64,000 nucleotides of DNA from Pontibacter virosus (GCF_003096355.1 NZ_QEKI01000001.1:62001-126000), one strand, 5' to 3'; positions 9,028-17,620 are shown, numbered from the stretch's first letter. Translations and numbers: made by a program. The notes: a model not told the origin generated them from the sequence alone.

Positions 9028-9063
9028 CCAGATCATGGTGGTGACCCAGATCATGGTGGTGAC
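9028..9063. repeat. Two perfect tandem copies of an 18-bp unit
   Basis: The unit CCAGATCATGGTGGTGAC occurs at 9028-9045 and directly again at 9046-9063, just after the stop codon of the DUF305 gene. It encodes nothing obvious. It may be replication slippage or a pair of binding sites. Confidence 0.8.
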
Positions 9064-9096
9064 GCGGCCTGTTAAAGGAGCAGACGTGCCGTCAAC

Positions 9097-9276
9097 CTAT
9101 ACGTTACTGTCTACGAGCCCATAGCCGCTTTCTATACAATGCCCCATCAGCGCACAGGCTGTACTGTGTTCTTTGGCCGCTTCTCCTGTCTGGGCCGACG
9201 GAATGGTGCGGAGACAGGAGATGGCCACCACATTCCCTTCCAACGTTTCTTTTAAATGATCTGGTTTTGTTTCCAT
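9097..9276 (-). CDS. Small 59-residue Cys-containing protein
   Basis: A 59-residue frame on the minus strand starts at ATG 9276 and ends with TAG at 9097. It begins METKPDHLKETLEGNVVAIS and continues with CLRT, then EHSTACALMGHCIESGYGLV. The pattern G-x-V-V-x-x-x-C ... H-x-x-x-C-A-x-x-x-x-C-x-x-x-G-Y-G resembles the core of a family of small exported Bacteroidota proteins with spaced cysteines, but here there is no signal peptide and the protein stops soon after SGYGLV. It lies downstream of the multicopper oxidase gene, same strand, with 91 bases between them, so it may be co-transcribed. Cysteines at 21, 41 and 47 could bind a metal. Function unknown; it could also be a truncated copy of a longer protein. 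Confidence 0.6.
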   Translation of the reverse strand: METKPDHLKETLEGNVVAISCLRTIPSAQTGEAAKEHSTACALMGHCIESGYGLVDSNV

Positions 9277-9367
9277 AGCTGTTCTTTGTTAATCCTGACT
9301 CAATTCTTTTGTTGAAGAAGTGGTGGCTGATAAACGCAGAACTAAGCCACCAATGTAACAACAAGGC

Positions 9368-11944
9368 TTAGAACCTTACTGTCAGGCCACCGCCTGCCCC
9401 GAAGCGATTGTCGTAGCTGCCCATGAGCGAGAAAGCTTTTGACATGAGGTACTCCAGCCCTACGTTCCAAGTCGTTTCGCTTCGGTAGTTGTCTACTCTG
9501 CCCGTGCCTTCCTCCGGAGCGAAATCGTTTACCCAGCCGAAGTCCGCCTGGTACTCATACTCCCCGAACAGGAAGGTGCGCGGAAAAATCAGCACCTCGC
9601 GGCTTAGGCTGACCTGTGGTCGCAGTTTGTTGTCAAGGCGCACATCGAGGTTGAACATGTAGGGCGTGAGGTATCGGATACCGGCAATGGCTGTCGTTTC
9701 CACCTTCTCCATGCTGTCCTCCTTCTCGTTCTCCACGTTCACACCGACAAATACGTTCAGGTAATCGTACAGGAACCTGCCGTAGGTAAACTCTGCCTCC
9801 AGGTTCTTGTTCCAGCCATACTCTGTCGACAAGGTAAACTGGTTGCGCAAATTCGACAGCACCATCCTTGTCTCACCCATATGCGAGGCAGCGTCCACGG
9901 CACCCCAGAAAAAGAAATGGTTGCTTTTGTTCGTCAGGATGCGGAGCGGGTAGCCTTTCAGCCGTGGGTCGCGGATCGTATCATAGCTGAAGATGCGGGC
10001 CATACCGGCATCGAGATGGTAGAGGATGTGGCAATGGAAAAACCAGTCGCCGTACTCGTTGGCGTCAAACTCGATCACCACCTTCTGCATCGGCGCCACG
10101 TTCACCGTGTGCTTTAGCGGCGAGTACTCCCCATGCTCGTTTATTACCCGGAAAAAGTGCCCGTGCAGGTGCATGGGGTGGTGCATCATGGTCAGGTTGT
10201 TGAGCGTGATGCGAGCCACCTCGCCCTGCCTGATCTTGATCTTATCCGCTTCCTTCAGGGGCACACCGTTCATACTCCAGATGTAGCGCACCATGTTCCC
10301 TGTTAGGTTCAGCAGTATCTCCCTGGCAGGCTTTCCTTCGGCAAAGTCAGTTGGCTCGGGGGCTTTCAGGTAGTCATAGTTGTACTCCGCAAACATGTCC
10401 ATGCCGGGCATTCCCTCATGCTGCATCCCTATCCCCTTGCTGGCCTCCGGCTGATTCATCTGCGGCTTATCAGCAGCTTTATCATGCTTGCTATGGTCCA
10501 TTTTAGAATGATCCGTTTCCATGGCTGCGGCGGTGTCTTTTGGCATTTCCTTGCCGTGCATGGTTTGGTCCATTTTGGTGTGATCCATACCCTTTGCAGC
10601 AGTGGTGTCTTTTGCCATCTGCATCTCCCTTTTCTGCTCTTCCATCTGGTGGTTCATTTTGGAATGATCCATCTTTTCAGCACCCGCCGTATCCTGCTTC
10701 ATCTCCATGCCATGCGGGTGCATGTTCTGCTCTTCATGCTGTGGCTTGCCTTCTTTACCTTCCCCGTGCTCCGTATGGGTGCTGTCTCCCCCCATCTGCA
10801 TCTCACCGTCCATCTGCATGCCCCATTCCTTCATCATCTCATGAGGCTCCTCTTCGCTGGGGTTGAACTTGGTGGCCGGTGCACCCATCTTCATATCCAT
10901 GGCTGCCATCTGTTGCATCATGGCTATCTTATCAGGACGGGGCACATCGGGTGCAGGTATAACAGGTCCCTGGCCAAGCAGAGTAGAAGAATAGCCGGAG
11001 CCGTCCTGCGCGGTGGCTTTCATTTCCAGCTTCCCGTTCTGCGGAATGGTTACGATGAAGTCATACGTCTCGGCTACCGCGATAAAGGTCTTGTCGCGCC
11101 TGACGGGTACCACGTCCGGTCCATCGGCGGCGACCAGCAGTGGCGTGTCACCGCCAAAGGTCAGCCAGAACTGGCTGGAGGCGGCAGCGTTGATAACCCG
11201 CAGCCTTATCTTCTGCCCCGGCTTGAACTCCGGGTACTCCCGGACAGGCTGTCCGTTGCTCAGGAAAGCCGGATAATAGACATCGGCAATGTCGGCACCC
11301 TCCATGCGTTGCTTCCAGAAGTTGAGCTGCGCTCCCAGTGCTCCCCTGGCAATGACCCTGTTGAGCGGCACCGAGGTTCCCTTCTGGACATCGTATATTT
11401 CCAGCCCCCGCTTCAGCGTCTTCAGCACGTTTGTCGGCTTCTCGTGGGTCCAGTCCGAAAGCACCACCACCAGGTCGAAGTCATAGTCCAACTTTTGCTC
11501 CCTGTCCTCCACCACAATCGAGCCGTACACCCCCGACTGCTCCTGCAGGCCGGTATGCGAGTGATACCAGTAGGTACCGGTGTGCTTCATCTCAAACTCA
11601 TACCTGAAGGTGGTGCCCGGCGCAACGGGCGGCGTGGTCAGGTAAGGCACCCCGTCAAAAAAGTTCGGCAGCAGGATGCCGTGCCAATGGATAGAGGTCT
11701 CCTCATCCATGTTGTTGGTCACGTTTATCACCGCGTAGTCGCCCACCTGAAACCGAAGGGTCGGGCCTGGTATGGTGCCGTTGATGGTCATGCCCATGCT
11801 TTTCTTCCCGGCTATCTTCACCTGCTCCTGGTCAATGGTAATATTATAAACAACAGTATCGGGTTGTGCTGTAGTCTCATTGGGGAAGTATAAAAGAAGT
11901 GCGGTTATGATTAGAATAAGTATGTTGACGTGTGGATTTTTCAT
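9368..11944 (-). CDS. Multicopper oxidase (CopA type) fused to an outer-membrane barrel (CopB type)
   Basis: 858 residues. A signal peptide (1-27) precedes a three-cupredoxin multicopper oxidase with the copper ligands H86-W-H88, H128-S-H130, H589-P-M-H592-L-H594 and H637-C638-H639 ... H643 ... M648. Between domains two and three (about 342-520) lies a long Met/His-rich insert with recurring units such as MDHSKM and KDTAAA, like the copper-loading loops of PcoA/CopA. After residue 670 the chain continues into an about 190-residue beta-rich domain (TRMVLSNLRNQFTLSTEY, GAGGGLTVRF at the end) that looks like an outer-membrane barrel of the PcoB/CopB kind. The reaction would be oxidation of Cu(I) to Cu(II), probably at the outer membrane. 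Fusion of the two normally separate proteins is the notable feature. Confidence 0.9.
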   Translation of the reverse strand: MKNPHVNILILIITALLLYFPNETTAQPDTVVYNITIDQEQVKIAGKKSMGMTINGTIPGPTLRFQVGDYAVINVTNNMDEETSIHWHGILLPNFFDGVPYLTTPPVAPGTTFRYEFEMKHTGTYWYHSHTGLQEQSGVYGSIVVEDREQKLDYDFDLVVVLSDWTHEKPTNVLKTLKRGLEIYDVQKGTSVPLNRVIARGALGAQLNFWKQRMEGADIADVYYPAFLSNGQPVREYPEFKPGQKIRLRVINAAASSQFWLTFGGDTPLLVAADGPDVVPVRRDKTFIAVAETYDFIVTIPQNGKLEMKATAQDGSGYSSTLLGQGPVIPAPDVPRPDKIAMMQQMAAMDMKMGAPATKFNPSEEEPHEMMKEWGMQMDGEMQMGGDSTHTEHGEGKEGKPQHEEQNMHPHGMEMKQDTAGAEKMDHSKMNHQMEEQKREMQMAKDTTAAKGMDHTKMDQTMHGKEMPKDTAAAMETDHSKMDHSKHDKAADKPQMNQPEASKGIGMQHEGMPGMDMFAEYNYDYLKAPEPTDFAEGKPAREILLNLTGNMVRYIWSMNGVPLKEADKIKIRQGEVARITLNNLTMMHHPMHLHGHFFRVINEHGEYSPLKHTVNVAPMQKVVIEFDANEYGDWFFHCHILYHLDAGMARIFSYDTIRDPRLKGYPLRILTNKSNHFFFWGAVDAASHMGETRMVLSNLRNQFTLSTEYGWNKNLEAEFTYGRFLYDYLNVFVGVNVENEKEDSMEKVETTAIAGIRYLTPYMFNLDVRLDNKLRPQVSLSREVLIFPRTFLFGEYEYQADFGWVNDFAPEEGTGRVDNYRSETTWNVGLEYLMSKAFSLMGSYDNRFGAGGGLTVRF

Positions 11945-12447
11945 AATGTTTATCTCCTATATATTTGTCTTAAACTATTTTAGTACAAGGTTTTCGGAAC
12001 CTCATAATTATCAAGCGGTCAGGTCAACTTATACTCTTATACTTATTGGACTTACCACATGTTCTGAATCAAAGAAAATGTGGCTGAGGCTACATTCAAG
12101 GCTCTACGTCTATAGTAGTACAGTAGTACAGATACAGAACCTCACATAAGGCCTCCTAAGCCTGTCTACCCGTTTATATGAAAAGAAAAATTTTACTCTG
12201 TAAACTACCAATACTTGGTTCTGGGAGTTCTGCTTAATATGTTGACTATAATGGATCTGATCAAGATAACCTTTCTCCTCCAAAGACGGCGTCAGGATAA
12301 CTAGTAGAGTCTCCAAGGTACCTGAGAACTGTTTTCTGTTGCTTGGGTAAGAACGGCAAATCGAGGTAACTTCGCGACACAAGCCCTACTGTGCTGATCT
12401 TCATGCTCCTGGTACGGATCACCGGACTTTGGAGGCACTTGAGTTAC
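11945..12447. other. Intergenic region, no gene seen
   Basis: About 500 bases between the starts/ends of two minus-strand genes. Short open frames here have no domain and no coding character. The 80 bases next to 11944 should contain the promoter of the multicopper oxidase gene; a purine-rich AGGAGAT lies about 8 bases before its ATG (minus strand) and may act as a ribosome binding site. Confidence 0.5.
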
Positions 12448-13896
12448 TCAATAATTGTTAATGCAGTCAGACATGGTCTCTTTAATGGACTGCGGGTGAC
12501 ATTGTGATTCCACCTCTGCTTCCTTTTCCAGATTCATCCATGTACCCTTAGCAAACTTATAGGCCAAGACCCCTGCACGGGTCACAATGTCAATACCAAT
12601 GGCGATCCAGACACCAATAAGGCCCCAGCCCAGGGTGATTCCAAGGTAGTAGACCAGAACGGTGCGGATGGCCCACATACCAGCCGCCGTCAGGTACATG
12701 GGGAACTTCGTATTATTGGCAGCCTGGTACGCGCCTGTAAGCGTTAATAGGGCTGCCAGAAAAGGCTGAAACGCACCCGAAACCTTCAGGGCGTTCCCTA
12801 TTTTAGAGATTACCTCCGGGTCTTCGGAGAACAGACTGCCTGCCCACTCTCCCAGGAAGAAGAGCAGTAAGCCCAGCACTCCCATAATGCCTACAGCCAT
12901 CCAGGCCCCTATTTTTGTAAAAGAAATCGCCTCCTCTATTCTTCCTGCACCTATCTGCTGTCCGGCCAGTATAGTAACTGCTGTGGCAAAGCCATAACCT
13001 GCCATATAGGAGATTACCTCCACATTACCGGCAATCTGATGGGCGGCGAAGACGTTGGTTCCCAGCGAAACGATGAACCCGAAGTAGACGATCTGCCCTG
13101 CCCGCATAATGAGCACCTCACCGGCCGCAGGGCTGCCTAATGTAGCAAGCTCCTTCTGATGGCCCCAGTCAACAGACCAGAAGTCCTTCCGGAAGGCCAG
13201 CACCTCCGATCGCTGGATGTAGTAGACCAACAGAAGGGTCCCAAGTACACGGGAAGCAACTGTAGCCAAAGCAGCACCAGTAACTCCCATTTCAGGAAAA
13301 ATCCAGAAACCGAAAATAAGGGCATAGCCCAGGAGCGCATGGAAAATGTTGATGATAATGCTGACTTTCATGGGGGCCCGTGTATTACCTGAGCCCCGTA
13401 AATTGGCACTAAGCGCAAACATGAGCGACATAAATACGGATGGGATACCCACAACCCGGAAATAGTCCTCCCCAATATCCAGCACCTGCTCTTCCAGACC
13501 CATGAGCGTGAGCAGGGGGCGTGCAAAAAATAGCGTTACGATACCTGTTAGTATGCCAAAAAGGATGGAGAGGATGATGGCCTGCTGCGCGATATGCCGG
13601 GCCCTTTCGACTTGGTTCGCTCCCAAGGCATTTGCCACCCTTACGTTTGCTGCCACCCCGATAGCCATAAAGACGGCAAAGTAGATAGCCAGTACAGCAT
13701 TAGTGGCCCCTATGGCAGAAACCTCCGCTAGGCCTATCTTTGAGACGAAATAGACATCCACAAAGCCAATGAATGTCTGAAAGAAGTTCTCTACTACTGC
13801 CGGAAAAGCAAGGAGCAGGACAATCTTCATTTTATCGCGAAGAGTGGCAGTAACCGGTATGTCTACTTGCTCTTTGTTAGCTTCCATAGGCAACAT
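12448..13896 (-). CDS. MATE-family multidrug/cation efflux transporter
   Basis: 482 residues with about twelve hydrophobic helices. The first helices read IVLLLAFPAVVENFFQTFIG and FVDVYFVSKIGLAEVSAIGA, the standard MatE opening, and the second half repeats the pattern (AAGEVLIMRAGQIVYFGFIV). Members exchange Na+ or H+ for organic cations and drugs across the inner membrane. Substrate cannot be told from sequence. It lies 30 bases downstream of the His-rich protein gene at 13927-14625 on the same strand, so the two are probably one operon. Start: ATG at 13896; a second in-frame ATG is three codons later. Confidence 0.92.
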   Translation of the reverse strand: MLPMEANKEQVDIPVTATLRDKMKIVLLLAFPAVVENFFQTFIGFVDVYFVSKIGLAEVSAIGATNAVLAIYFAVFMAIGVAANVRVANALGANQVERARHIAQQAIILSILFGILTGIVTLFFARPLLTLMGLEEQVLDIGEDYFRVVGIPSVFMSLMFALSANLRGSGNTRAPMKVSIIINIFHALLGYALIFGFWIFPEMGVTGAALATVASRVLGTLLLVYYIQRSEVLAFRKDFWSVDWGHQKELATLGSPAAGEVLIMRAGQIVYFGFIVSLGTNVFAAHQIAGNVEVISYMAGYGFATAVTILAGQQIGAGRIEEAISFTKIGAWMAVGIMGVLGLLLFFLGEWAGSLFSEDPEVISKIGNALKVSGAFQPFLAALLTLTGAYQAANNTKFPMYLTAAGMWAIRTVLVYYLGITLGWGLIGVWIAIGIDIVTRAGVLAYKFAKGTWMNLEKEAEVESQCHPQSIKETMSDCINNY

Positions 13897-13926
13897 TGCG
13901 GTTTCTAAAGATTTATCCTGTTGCGT

Positions 13927-14625
13927 CTAGTGATGGTGCCCATGAAGCCCCTGCCCAGGAAGCTCAGCTACTTGCACAACATAATCCAGGGTATACAGTA
14001 GCCCGTTCAGCAGGAATTGAATCCACACCCGGTATAATCCCGTGGCAGTAAAAGCAGAGTGCAGCACCAACACCTCCTCGTGCACCATGGGGTGGACATG
14101 AAGGTATTCTTTTGTATCCACATTGATCATGACTACATGGGCCTTGGCACCCAGAAAATCACCTAATAAAGAGACCGGTATGGCAGCCTCACCCTGTTTC
14201 ATAGTAACGCGTATGGCATTAAGGTCCTGCACATCCAGTTGCACGCTTATATTGTCAACCGTTTTACTGAGCACATCCTGCTGGTAGCGCTGCACGTCTC
14301 TGCTATCACCGGCAACGTCCACCGATTTTCGGATAACAGCCGGTGCCGTATTCAGGGGCTTTACATCGCAGTAAAGCAGGAATTTGCCCCCAAAGGGAAA
14401 TATGAAGTCAACAGAGTATTCCTTGCCTGCCTTTTCCGGGTGCTCGTGGGCAAAGAAAGAAAGGTCTTCTGATACTATGATGAGGTGAATGTCCTTGGTA
14501 TGTACCTCTTCCAGTACAAGGGGAACACCGGAGGCCTCCTGGTTAACAGGTGTGAGAAGTAGTGTCACCTTTTCCTGTGCGCTTATAGCGGAAGGCTGAG
14601 AGCTTATTAAAACGTCAAACATCAA
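13927..14625 (-). CDS. YtkA/FixH-like protein with HxH motifs, unknown function
   Basis: 232 residues without a signal peptide. Two similar beta-sandwich-like halves are visible: the first has KDIHLIIVSEDLSFFAHEHP and a following YSVDFIFPFGGKFLLYCD; the second has AHVVMINVDTKEYLHVHPMV. The chain ends in GHHH. The pattern His-x-His-Pro after a hydrophobic strand is typical of YtkA-like and related proteins linked to copper handling. The paired HEHP and HVHP motifs could make a metal site. Directly upstream of the MATE gene (30-base gap), it may be a partner or a cytoplasmic metal-binding protein. The role is not known. Confidence 0.6.
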   Translation of the reverse strand: MMFDVLISSQPSAISAQEKVTLLLTPVNQEASGVPLVLEEVHTKDIHLIIVSEDLSFFAHEHPEKAGKEYSVDFIFPFGGKFLLYCDVKPLNTAPAVIRKSVDVAGDSRDVQRYQQDVLSKTVDNISVQLDVQDLNAIRVTMKQGEAAIPVSLLGDFLGAKAHVVMINVDTKEYLHVHPMVHEEVLVLHSAFTATGLYRVWIQFLLNGLLYTLDYVVQVAELPGQGLHGHHH

Positions 14626-14763
14626 TTAAGTTATTTAAATTGTTGTGCCCTGTAGGAGTTCATAGCCCCACTACAGCCTCAGAGCTATACGCTACATAAG
14701 TGACCACCTACCTCTCCAATATGGAAGGATATACCGTGTGCAGGCCGGCTTTATGAAGCGTAC

Positions 14764-14848
14764 TAGTTACAATCTGCTGCACATACTGCTTAAGCATTTA
14801 TCAAGGCACTGTTTCTATACTTAATGCTTACATAAGTCTTATGAAAGC
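14764..14848 (-). pseudogene. Decayed 5' remnant of a third four-helix copper-protein gene
   Basis: Read on the minus strand, bases around 14764-14785 (TGTGCAGCAGATTGTAACTA) match the segment encoding CAAACNY in the intact four-helix copper-protein gene (TGTGCAGCAGCCTGTAACTA). The distance from here to the shared upstream repeat starting near 14849 is about the same as in the intact copy. No open frame remains. Short match, so moderate confidence; it is supported by the much longer repeat next to it. Confidence 0.4.
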
Positions 14849-15116
14849 GTGCTTGGTTATACCTTTCCGTGCACCCTTCTGTTTTATATATTCATGAGTT
14901 GTTTTTATATAAATTAGCTTTTAGCACTAGCTTGAGTCCCTCTAAAACAGGCAACATCTACCCTGACAGTGATTCCAAGTCTAAACTTGCCGGGCTTCCT
15001 GACTCTGCCAGCCCTATGCTTTTTAACTCCTTATTTGTTATTGCGTTTAGAAGAACGTGCTAACTATTCGATAGTGTCTGCTTGGCTTTAGATGGTAAGC
15101 ACTCCTAATGGTAAGC
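14849..15116. repeat. Copy 1 of a repeated upstream region, with deletion junction
   Basis: 14849-15060 aligns along its whole length with 18905-19116: shared strings include GCTTGGTTATACC, GTTTTATATATTC and TTATTGCGTTTAGAAGAACG. In the other copy this region leads into the ion-channel gene. Here it jumps, at about 15061-15085, straight to sequence matching 20300-20320 (GGTAAGCACTCCTAA), so the channel gene has been deleted. A strong direct sign of segmental duplication followed by loss. Confidence 0.85.
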
Positions 15117-15151
15117 AAGTCTAAAAAATCCCAACAATTCCGACTATCGAT

Positions 15152-15391
15152 TTTCAAGTCCTTGCCACCGATGCCTACAACCCATATGATTTCAGCCTTG
15201 AATCCTGCTTGCTGCACCACATTTTCGATCCTGTGGGGATCAAGGTCTGTACCGGATACGCTTAACAGCTTGTCTTTACGTTCCGTATCAACGTGCCAGC
15301 GGCTTATACTTTCTTCTTTATCCAAGTAAGAAGCCACCTTTGTCAAGGCCTACTCGCTTTCGATGTTAGTTTTAAACTTGATTATTTCTAT
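15152..15391 (-). pseudogene. Broken copy of the HMA-like protein gene at 20349
   Basis: Translated on the minus strand from 15391, the sequence matches the intact 79-residue protein encoded at 20349-20588 almost residue for residue (EIIKFKTNIESE, then ALTKVASYLDKEESISRW, LSVSGTDLDPHRIENVVQQA, GIGGKDL). It carries three lesions: the start codon is ATA instead of ATG, codon 14 is a TAG stop, and the normal stop after GKDL has become AAA, so the frame runs on to 15047. Expression of a full product is therefore unlikely. A TTG at 15346 could start a shortened protein. Confidence 0.85.
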
Positions 15392-15504
15392 ACAAATAAG
15401 AACTAAGGTCCAAACTCATTGCTCCTTACACTTTTGCACAAAACAGCTGCAGACAACCATGTGAGAGCAGAGAAAGTTACCACCTTTTGCTATTACGTGC
15501 GGCT

Positions 15505-16305
15505 TCAGGATACGGTACCTTTCAGCACTTCCTCCAGTTCGCGCTCCGTTATACTTCCCCAGTACCTCCTGTATTCCGACTCGTCAGTTGTATGCTGCAC
15601 CGGTTCTAATTCAGGAGCCACCTGATAAAGTGCCGTCCGGAGCGCTACATAAGGTCTGTACCCGATGAGCAGCACGCCGTGGTCCCCTCCCTCGCGCCGG
15701 ATGGTAAGGGTTGGAAAACGGGTAATACCATGCAAGCGCACCTGTCTGAGGTCTTCCTCAAAAGCCTTACGCGCCTCTTCTCCTCCCAAGTCACGTTCAA
15801 ACACTTCTGCATTAAACACATCAGGTTGCGCCTCGGCTAAGCTACGTCCCACCTGCCGCAAAACATCCCGCCCGCCAATGTTCTGCCCCTGCAGCATTAC
15901 AGCTTCACGCACTTTACGCAGGTATGCTTCCGAGGCTACCGGCGACTGCAGCCCGGCAGCCTTAACAGCAATACATGCAGGAAAAGAAGACGCAGGCGGG
16001 TTTTCGTACCAGATTTTATCCCGTATGGGCATACCGGAAACATACTTTGCTTCCATCCAGAGCGGCCCCATCTGCAGCGGACGATTAACTACGTTCATCG
16101 GGTCGTTAAAGCTTTCCCAGTTGGCAATAAGCCCGCCCATGCGGTAGCGCCATTTTACCTTGCCGCTGTACTCAAAGCGTAGACGCCGCCATTGGGGCTC
16201 CAGAGACCAGCTCCAGCAACAAAGAGGGTCGGTGTAGTATTCTATCTCCACCGACCCTGCTTCCTTTTTATTATCTCGTTTGTTTTCTCTTTCAACCATT
16301 CTCAA
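15505..16305 (-). CDS. DsbA-family (FrnE-like) thioredoxin-fold protein
   Basis: 266 residues. The thioredoxin-like first strand and active-site turn are seen as VEIEYYTDPLCCWSW (C29-C30-W31-S32), followed by an all-helical insertion and the return of the thioredoxin fold with the cis-Pro loop ITRFPTLTI near residue 195. FrnE/DsbA-like proteins act as cytoplasmic disulfide oxidoreductases or bind glutathione-type thiols. Here the active site is CCWS rather than CxxC, so a classic dithiol exchange is not certain. The gene starts 13 bases after the stop codon of the manganese catalase gene on the same strand, so the two are most likely co-transcribed and act together against oxidative stress. 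Confidence 0.8.
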   Translation of the reverse strand: MRMVERENKRDNKKEAGSVEIEYYTDPLCCWSWSLEPQWRRLRFEYSGKVKWRYRMGGLIANWESFNDPMNVVNRPLQMGPLWMEAKYVSGMPIRDKIWYENPPASSFPACIAVKAAGLQSPVASEAYLRKVREAVMLQGQNIGGRDVLRQVGRSLAEAQPDVFNAEVFERDLGGEEARKAFEEDLRQVRLHGITRFPTLTIRREGGDHGVLLIGYRPYVALRTALYQVAPELEPVQHTTDESEYRRYWGSITERELEEVLKGTVS

Positions 16306-16318
16306 TTGTTTCTCCTGC

Positions 16319-17263
16319 TTACAGGCTAATCTGAGGGTACTTGCACCACTGGTTCTCCCCTTTAGGTACTGCCGCTTTGACTTTTTTGCTTCGTTCCTGG
16401 CTCAACGCCTTGTCCATTTTATCAACAGATTTCATTGTACGGTCAGTACCATTTGTTTTGTGGTCAATCATGCCGTTGGTTTCCACCACGTGCCGGAAGG
16501 GCTCTTCCACGTACTGCCAGGTCTCCCCAAGGCCGGGGCTCTTGCCTTCGTTCCAGGGCCCTTTTACATCAGGTCCATTCGACATGTTAAAGTAGTTGTT
16601 GCTGTAACGCGGATCGCCCTGCAGTACACCTGGCGGGAAGTTTGGCTGTATCGTTTCCAGTGCCGCCTCAAACATCTGGAAGTGCGCCACCTCACGTGTC
16701 ATCAGAAAACTCAGGGTTTCCTTTACATAAGGGTCATCTGTGAACTGCATCAGGTACTCGTATACAATTTTGGCCCTGGACTCAGCTGCTATGTTAGACC
16801 GGAGGTCAACGGTAGGATCTCCATTGGCATCCACATAAGAGCCATTCCACGGCACACCCTGGCTGTTGGTCAAAGTAGGGCCGCCGCCACTCAGCACGAA
16901 GAACTGCGGGTTGACCATGGCATTGTGGATGAAATCCTCTTTCTTCGCCTTCCCCTGTAGCAACTGCATGATCTCTGCCTCCTCGGCCGCGTTCTTTAAC
17001 TCACCGTTGATCGGCCCCAGTAGCATCTGGATAGTAGCTCCGACAATTTCGAGGTGACTGAATTCCTCTGTGGCAATATCCATCAGCATATCATACTGGT
17101 CCGGATAGGGTTGACGCACACTAAATGCCTGCACAAAATACTGCATCGCGGCTTTCAGCTCTCCGTTAGCACCCCCAAACTGTTCCAGCAGCAGGCTGGC
17201 AAAGGCTGGGTCAGGTTTCGATACACGCGCATTAAACTGTAGCTCCTTTACGTGATAAAACAT
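16319..17263 (-). CDS. Manganese (non-heme) catalase
   Basis: 314 residues, beginning MFYHVKELQFNARV like most members. The four-helix ferritin-like core has the di-manganese ligands in the expected order: E35 in GGANGELKAAMQYF, E67-x-x-H70 in IATEEFSHLE, a Glu in NIAAESRAKIVYEYL, and a Glu-His pair in MTREVAHFQMFE. The enzyme converts two H2O2 to water and oxygen in the cytoplasm without heme. The C-terminal tail (after about 235) is the usual lid region. It heads a two-gene unit with the DsbA-like gene. In a copper island it may deal with peroxide arising from copper redox cycling, which is inference from context. Confidence 0.95.
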   Translation of the reverse strand: MFYHVKELQFNARVSKPDPAFASLLLEQFGGANGELKAAMQYFVQAFSVRQPYPDQYDMLMDIATEEFSHLEIVGATIQMLLGPINGELKNAAEEAEIMQLLQGKAKKEDFIHNAMVNPQFFVLSGGGPTLTNSQGVPWNGSYVDANGDPTVDLRSNIAAESRAKIVYEYLMQFTDDPYVKETLSFLMTREVAHFQMFEAALETIQPNFPPGVLQGDPRYSNNYFNMSNGPDVKGPWNEGKSPGLGETWQYVEEPFRHVVETNGMIDHKTNGTDRTMKSVDKMDKALSQERSKKVKAAVPKGENQWCKYPQISL

Positions 17264-17585
17264 TTGTCCTCCTTTCTTAAATAAAACAAAAAATTGTCTT
17301 TTCTAAAACGGAGAGCAGAAAGGAGAGTTTGTAAAAATAAATTTTAATTATCTAGAATTTAATACTTTAGAAACGAACCTATACTGCCAGATAAGAACAG
17401 GTGTACGTAACTGAAGTGTAAAGGCAGGCTAGCAACAGGCACCCGAACTGTATATCAGAAACCTGAAACTTCCTATAGTACGGGTGTAAAACTGATCTTA
17501 GTAAAGTGAATATTACCTTTTGTTTCGTGCGGAAAAAACATAAGGCTGCAATGTTTACACTTTTGAAAAAAGGTATTAAGACAGG
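17264..17585. other. Intergenic region, no gene seen
   Basis: About 320 bases upstream of the manganese catalase gene. Its AT-rich first 110 bases (17264-17370) should hold that gene's promoter. No conserved domain or RNA gene is visible. Confidence 0.45.
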
Positions 17586-17620
17586 AAGCCTGGCTGCTAA
17601 CACTGTTAGCAGCCAGGCTT
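17586..17620 (-). terminator. Strong stem-loop after the DUF305 gene
   Basis: A perfect 16-bp stem, 17586-17601 with 17605-17620, loop of three bases. It lies 52 bases beyond the stop codon of the minus-strand DUF305 gene at 17673. On the minus strand the T-rich run is not immediate, so efficiency is uncertain; on the plus strand the stem is followed by TT. Confidence 0.65.

Noticed and set aside
10418-11893. A 491-codon open frame on the plus strand inside the multicopper oxidase gene
   Set aside because: It is the complement of the Met/His-rich repeats and third-domain codons. The His-rich look (HLHLTVHLHAP and similar) derives from antisense Met codons; no fold is recognisable.
12110-12382. 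A 90-codon open frame on the minus strand upstream of the oxidase gene
   Set aside because: No similarity to any family I know and no coding bias; treated as intergenic.
14869-15063. A 64-codon open frame on the plus strand
   Set aside because: It lies inside the repeated non-coding upstream region; the matching region at 18905-19116 does not keep this frame.
15505-16305. Arsenate reductase or glutathione transferase for the thioredoxin-fold protein
   Set aside because: The order of motifs (DPLCCWSW, helical insert, FPTL cis-Pro loop) fits the DsbA/FrnE group, not ArsC or GST.
17586-17620. CRISPR-like or transposon-end interpretation of the strong hairpins
   Set aside because: The hairpins are single, follow gene stops and have no direct-repeat arrays or target-site duplications. 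No CRISPR array, cas gene, transposase, rRNA or complete tRNA was found in the window.
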